Assembly: GCF_000003815.2 (NCBI RefSeq)
Contig: NC_049993.1
Span: forward strand, 15,209,103-15,243,639
DNA from: Branchiostoma floridae
Lineage: Eukaryota; Chordata; Leptocardii; Amphioxiformes; Branchiostomatidae
Reading direction: 5' to 3'
Length of the DNA stretch: 34,537 nt
Every line of letters starts with the position of its first letter. Positions within the stretch are counted from its first letter, which is position 1. Shown here piece by piece: positions 29,191 to 34,537 of the stretch. The position numbers were made by a program, and so were the translations under genes. The notes below the pieces were generated by a model that was given only the letters and a program-made list of their open reading frames with translations, had not been told where the DNA came from and searched no databases.

Positions 29191-32100
29191 AAGAGTCTGT
29201 GGCAATACTTAACCATTACGCCACGCCTACACCAAGTATGTATGCTTTTATGAGACCTTTTTCTTTGCAATGAAACAAAGTTTGCAACTTGATAAGGTTT
29301 CAAATTCAATGTGTGACTCATACATATGATAACTTTGTAGACGGCGATGTAATTCAGCAAGTAATATCCGGTCCACATCCTTATGCAAGCTTAAATGCAA
29401 TATCACGCTTTGTTCCAAAGAATTGATTCACATGATAATTCGTCTTCTGATTATGCAAATTGAACGGGCTTCCAGAAAGCAAGTTACCACTATACCGTAA
29501 ATTTGCAATCTTGGGGTTTCTTTATGTTACTTCAACAATGTTTTAAAACTAGGATTATTAAATATAAAAAAAAGCTTACAGCCTTCTGTTCGGGTCTAGC
29601 CAAGCTGAGATCGGCGGAGAAAAAAAGTGAAGAGAGAAATCAAGGCGCGGTTCCGCGTTTTTGAACGACATGGCTGGCGATAGCGACCGTCGTCTATTGT
29701 CTGATTGTCCTTGACTCTTTAAGATAATCCTAAGCTGTGAAATTAAGATAGATATGGCAATCTGTCGAAATGTGCATTTCTTAGCCAGTTACTTTGATGA
29801 TATTAAAACTTTCTTAACGTCGAACGTATGCCATATCAATCGAACGTACCTTGTCATTGCTTCATTGGTTCAAAATTCTAAGGTTGCAAATTCAAGACAT
29901 GAAAAGGAACATCCATTTACCTTTTCTATAAATAAACTGACAAATCAAGTATATTCATACAGGAGAACAATGTCAAAGCTATGTAGTATGTAGATTACAA
30001 AAATAAGGTTACATTTTGCTAAAGAAGTGAAAAATAAATTGACTGAAACTTTGTGGGTATGGTGGTCAAGTAAAGAATATATATATACTACTCAGTCAAG
30101 CTTTTTCCGTTATCTGACACTACTGTTGCCCTTTCGTTATGTTTCTAGTTCTCCTGCCGTACAATGTTGTCCGAGCACAATTCATCGATATACTTGGTAT
30201 AATCACAAGCAGAAAAACGCAAAGAGGGCACGCATCAATAACACATAATGACGACCTTATCTGTCAATATTACGTAACAAATCTAATAAAGCTGTTTCAA
30301 GTGCGTCATACCCACAGAATATGTCGATAATTGCTGCCGGATTGCCGGTTGAAATCTTATCATCCCTGCAGTAATGATGCCAACAGATAGGTGTCCACCC
30401 ACTCATGTTGACCCCTGCAACAAGATTTGTATTGTTAACATTTGATTTGCCACTAAATTTCTATGAATGCGATTGACATCGATTTAGTTCATAGAGTAAG
30501 GAATATATAAGGGACGTCAAACGAGTTGGCAGCAATTAAAGTAGACGCTATATTGTTGTATCAGAAATGTTATAACTCTTTAACATTGCAGTTAGTTTTA
30601 TTTGAGTAAAAAAAAAAAAAAACATTTCTTTTTAATGCCTGAGAGTTTCCACATCTGTTTTACACACTAAAATACATATATATAAGAAGTGTGCATATGT
30701 TTCTTGTTTAAAGCCATGTAAACAATATGTTAACAACTAGACCGGGATATTTCGTGATGATAGAGGTGGGTGCTATACGCCCCCCCCCCCCTTTTCTATC
30801 CACATATAGCTCTAAACTGAATTTATATTACATGTGATTATGAAGTATCAATACGGTCGTTTGATATCGTTGTCAGAAAATATGACGCAACTTAAAAGTT
30901 TTTTCATATTATTATAACTAGCATACGCTATCTGAACAGGAAGACAAAATGGTAACGAAAAAATAACGGACAAAAATGCTTTCCACAAATGCTCTGTCAA
31001 AAAGGTATTATAGTCACAACTTAGAAAGAAAACGAATTTTTCTCCAACTTCTTGGCGGTGAATCGATATATTTTTTCCAGAAATTTTATATATTGTTGTT
31101 ATATACTCAAAAGAAATTCTCCCTCCTTACGTGCATGCTATTGGACAGATTCTTTATGACGTCACCGCAATGTAATTTACACAACTGCCCCCGTTGGGGT
31201 CACTGTTGTTTAAACTGAACATTTATCTTCATAAAACAACCTTGACAGGTGAATTCTAAAACAGTTAGTGATTTTGACAATGTAATCCGTAATGACTTCA
31301 TAACAAGGACTTACTCTCCACATGACGTCACTGAATGTGATGTCAATCAGATAAAAACACTGTTACCTTGCAATTTAACGTCACCATACGATCCATTTGT
31401 TTTGTTTAAGCTTCATTTATGGCAACCGCATGATGTTATTGTAAACCAGGTAGGGTAGTAGGTATTACCCCAAGTTGTAACCCTTAAGCCACAGCAAGTA
31501 AAATTTGTGAGTGGCATCAGCACGTGCACACTCATTAATTTTCGCCTGATTTCAGAAACAAAAAAATTCTGAAAGTGATACAATGACTACAGTTGCAGAA
31601 GTAAAACTTGTTTGATACTTTTAAAAATTGCCACCAATACGAAAGCCAGTGTACAACACTAGTATCATTTTTAATACGCTAGATCAATTTTTTTATGCAG
31701 GAATGAATAACTTGTTAGTTGTTATCACTTGTGAGTTGTTACCTCGTTCCGATCATTAAAATCTGGTTACGACGTTAATGGTGTTTATTTTTAAAATTAA
31801 GCCATCTTTTTTTATACCCATCTTTTTTGCGCTATATCTTTATCTATGCACTCTGTACAGTATGTCATCAATAAAATTTACTTGCTGTGGTCTTCTCAAC
31901 TCAAATCCGGAAACGAAGTATTCGTTTTTTAAAAAGGATTATCAAACACAATATTGTATTAGGGTCTTGCCATGTAAACCACTGTCTTACGTATTCAATA
32001 AGCCATGTTCTACAGACTGCTGCCTACCGGACATCTATTGCCCCCATGTATTGCTATGACACTTTCAGCGAAGTGGAAAAAATGTATATGACCACCCTAT

Positions 32101-32398
32101 AAACCTAATAACGCCATCTGGCAACTTTGGCCTGGAACTTCCATGGGCGGCTATTGAAATACATAAATTTGTCTCGGCCCCGAATGTCAATAAGGTGGGG
32201 ATGTGGGTTTGACACGGTCTGATTGTGTAGGCAAGACGCCAGAATTAGAATTTTCCCCAGTAATACATGTAATGCAATGAGAGAAATGAGGAAACAAGTA
32301 TGCAACTCCAGAATCAAACGTTCAATCCATACAAACTTACCCTTAAAAGATAGCATATTCTATTGCAAGAATTTCTATGCGGCTAGTCTTTTCTTAGA

Positions 32399-32416
32399 CC
32401 CCCCCCCCCCCCCCCC
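32399..32416. repeat. Poly-C tract
   Basis: About 18 consecutive C on the + strand, the longest of several C runs in the window. Length may be unreliable in the assembly. Confidence 0.8.
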
Positions 32417-32680
32417 CTAATCAGAGCACTTGGATTGGCTCGTTTTGCTCGAAACAGCTATCTGGCGACGATACCACTATTTCGGGGAGGGGGGGGAGTT
32501 AAAAAAAAAACTAAACTGAGAAAGGTATTTTTTACAACTGATTCAACAAGTGTAGGGTCTTTCCTACTGCAGCCACTCAACAAATGCCCAGCTTTCAAAT
32601 CAAATTCCACCAAGAAAGGCTTTTAATAGTTTAAACCAGATACGGATGCAACAACGGGAACATACAGATACAGTTGCGAA

Positions 32681-32776
32681 CACACGTTACATAAACAAAC
32701 AAAAGGTCTGTCACCTGAGGTTACCCCCGGTTACAGACCTGTCACCAGCAAAGACAGACATAACGTGTGTTTTGTA
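32681..32776. repeat. Nested palindrome
   Basis: 'ggtctgt ... acagacc' (32705-32739) forms a hairpin, nested in outer arms 'aacacacgtta' and 'taacgtgtgtt'. Probably a small foldback element. Confidence 0.5.
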
Positions 32777-32999
32777 AACACATTCCAAGCTGCTTTGTGT
32801 AACAGAAAATTACAATTCCTGGCTATCGGTAAACCATCAAACAAAACACCGTCTTAACATACCTTGCACGCCCCCCACCCCCTTTGCCCCTAACACACAT
32901 GAGAAAATTGTCTATGGTGATTCGTTTTAAATATCTATTTGCTTGCGTTCTATACACGTTGTGATGCATTCATTACTTTTACAAGAATGGCATGGTAAT

Positions 33000-33235
33000 G
33001 TTGTAGGCTTGTACGTCTGTCTGTCTGACTGTTAACAGCATGATTTGAGAAGCCTCGGATGGATCCTGATGATATTTGGTACGTGGGTAGGAGTTGGAAA
33101 AACGAAGGTCAAGTTCGATAATATGCTCACCAGCGGCATCCTAACGTACTGCAGCGGAACTTCCATTTTTGTTATCTCCTGTTCTGGACATTGGTGGACA
33201 TCTGATGGTTTTTAAATGGTAGATAAGTCCTTAGG
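33000..33235 (+). repeat. Interspersed repeat copy (same family as 12111)
   Basis: Order: tgtctgtctgtctg tract, 'ggatggatcctgatgatatttggtacgtgggtagg', 'gaaggtcaagttcgataa', 'agcggcatcctaacgtactg', 'ctcctgttctggacat', and 'ttttaaatggtagataag'. The last blocks match 12311-12410 closely in order and wording. The most complete copy in the window. Confidence 0.7.
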
Positions 33236-34537
33236 GCAGAGAGTAAATTATTTACACCATGGAAAACCAATTATGCAAATCAGCTTCTGATTTCCATAAA
33301 TAATGAGGAAACTTTCCTCATCACCTAAGTACTGCATTCCTTGATAGGACTTTTAAACTTGTCACATATATGGCTGAGGAAGAGAGAAATGTCAATACAT
33401 TATATGCAAATGACGACGTCATTTGCATAATTAATGGTGAAATATGAACGTGTTGACAGGTCGTCATGACGTTTGGTATATTTCAGATTATAATATTAGT
33501 TGATAGAAAAACTTGATACGCATGTCATGTGTTTTGGTGCGAAATTATTGAAAGTGACTGTATATGGCAGGATATAGCGTCGGAGTTCCGAAATTATGGA
33601 ATATTTTCCCTGTAGCCTTTTGCCAAGCTGATTGCACACAATACTATATATAAAATTAGCCTTGCAACAACATAGTATTGTGTGTGAGTAAAGAAAGAGC
33701 CACCCTACCCCTGTTTGTTTTTTACCAACGTCCTTTAGTTAACAAAACTATACTAGACCGATAGGCGTCCACTATAGAATTGCACCTATGCAAGCAAAAA
33801 ACTTCGCAGTAATCTACTTGGTTTCTGTCCTACCTACATCTATATGGTTTTTACAATAATGATGTCACTGCAGTTTTAAGCTCTGTTTTGTTCCCAATAG
33901 AAGAAGAACGAAGAAGAAAAAGAAGAACACACCGATAAACGGATATGCTTTTCCTTATGGTCTCATTGATGAGTTTTTTTCCCCCATAGACTTCTATATT
34001 ATAATTCCTAGTTTACATGGGCGCGTTCATAATGAAGCTACGTGAAATTTTAGCAGATTTTTCATTCTATGTTGAGCACATTTACCCTATATCGTGGAAA
34101 AAAATTGCAACGTCAAATAGACACTGGTTCTTGTTTTTTTACAGCAATTACAAAGTACGATTAGTCAATCCCCGAAAATAGCACTTTTTCGCTGTTAGTG
34201 TACAGCCACACCACTCAGAACTCAGGAATGTATACCTCCGACCTTGCGCGTGGCTGCAAAACTTTACCTGCTAATTTCTTAAATTACACACAAGCTTTCA
34301 CCTGTCTAACTTTTGAGATCAGTTCATATGGCTAAAAGGGAATTTCTCACCGCTAAAAACACGCGTCCATGCAGCCGTTTATTTCTTTGGCCGGATCTCT
34401 TTTAGTACCCACTCGGTACATACATCAATGTGGGGGAAAGTAAGTACTAAGTATTAAGCCCATTGGGTAACAGCAATTCCCCCAGAGATCTTGGAGATGG
34501 CGACAAATGTCAAGCACGACACAAAGTCGTGCAGCCT

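Larger units (their letters stand above)
26391..34537. other. Intergenic stretch upstream of gene B, no supported gene
   Basis: AT-rich, with repeats listed separately. Scattered open frames of 60-90 codons have no domain, no signal peptide with supporting splice sites and no codon pattern I trust. A GC-richer patch at 29580-29720 and the last 120 bases (a block near 34480-34537) could be repeats or exons of something outside; I cannot tell. Poly-C or poly-G runs occur near 27400, 27510, 30780 and 32400. Confidence 0.5.

Noticed and set aside
29640-29720. GC-richer patch with an ATGGCTGGCGATAGC start
   Set aside because: The frame closes after about 15 codons and I found no convincing donor; could be a leader exon but cannot be supported.
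31249-32626. Several 60-93 codon open frames in the right part
   Set aside because: AT-rich, no domain or splice support, and overlapping frames on both strands; no better than chance.

Overview
The window looks like genomic DNA of an invertebrate deuterostome, most likely an amphioxus (Branchiostoma). This is inference. It rests on GT-AG introns of roughly 80-2,800 bp, a sushi/HYR/EGF/TSP1/GCC2 mosaic protein of the kind abundant in lancelets, and dense short foldback transposons. No species-diagnostic marker is visible. Two protein-coding genes can be traced exon by exon, and they are convergent.

Gene A (+ strand, 796-13955) has 18 coding exons and about 1,198 codons. It encodes a secreted extracellular-matrix type protein: signal peptide, basic pro-rich N-terminus, HYR, two sushi, HYR, two sushi, a ~165-residue linker domain, two GCC2/GCC3 modules, EGF, thrombospondin type 1, sushi, a second linker domain, and a final GCC2/GCC3 module. 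It resembles SVEP1 in style but has no von Willebrand A or pentraxin domain. The sushi-linker-GCC2 block occurs twice, so it looks internally duplicated. Exon 7 carries an apparent one-base frameshift that removes the last sushi cysteine and would place a TGA at the first codon of exon 8.

Gene B (- strand, 23315 down to 14828) has 11 coding exons and 344 codons. I do not recognise it. It encodes a signal peptide, five copies of a 15-16 residue Lys-Arg-Arg-Pro-Pro-Pro unit split over two exons, acidic spacers each followed by a Trp-Val-Tyr-Ala motif, a furin-type RxxR site, and a 61-residue C-terminal peptide with ten cysteines. Their spacing begins C-x6-C-x6-C-C-x3-C, as in inhibitor cystine knots and the agouti/AGRP family. 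This is the best candidate in the window for an undescribed system: a prohormone or antimicrobial-type precursor. A probable non-coding first exon lies near 23942-24110, with a perfect palindromic CRE and an AP-1 site, directly next to a 2.2 kb satellite.

Mobile and repeated DNA fills introns and flanks. It includes a foldback element (67-200), an array of eight CACGTG E-boxes (3291-3412), two copies of one MITE family (9268-9509 and 20624-20872), the 3' end of a Penelope-like retroelement flanked by an inverted copy of itself (10340-10863), a tRNA-derived SINE with clear target-site duplications (17582-17822), a TTCGCGG-type MITE (21462-21673), a ~102-bp satellite with 204-bp higher-order structure (24128-26390), and smaller foldbacks and minisatellites. 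From about 26400 to the end I see no gene I can support.
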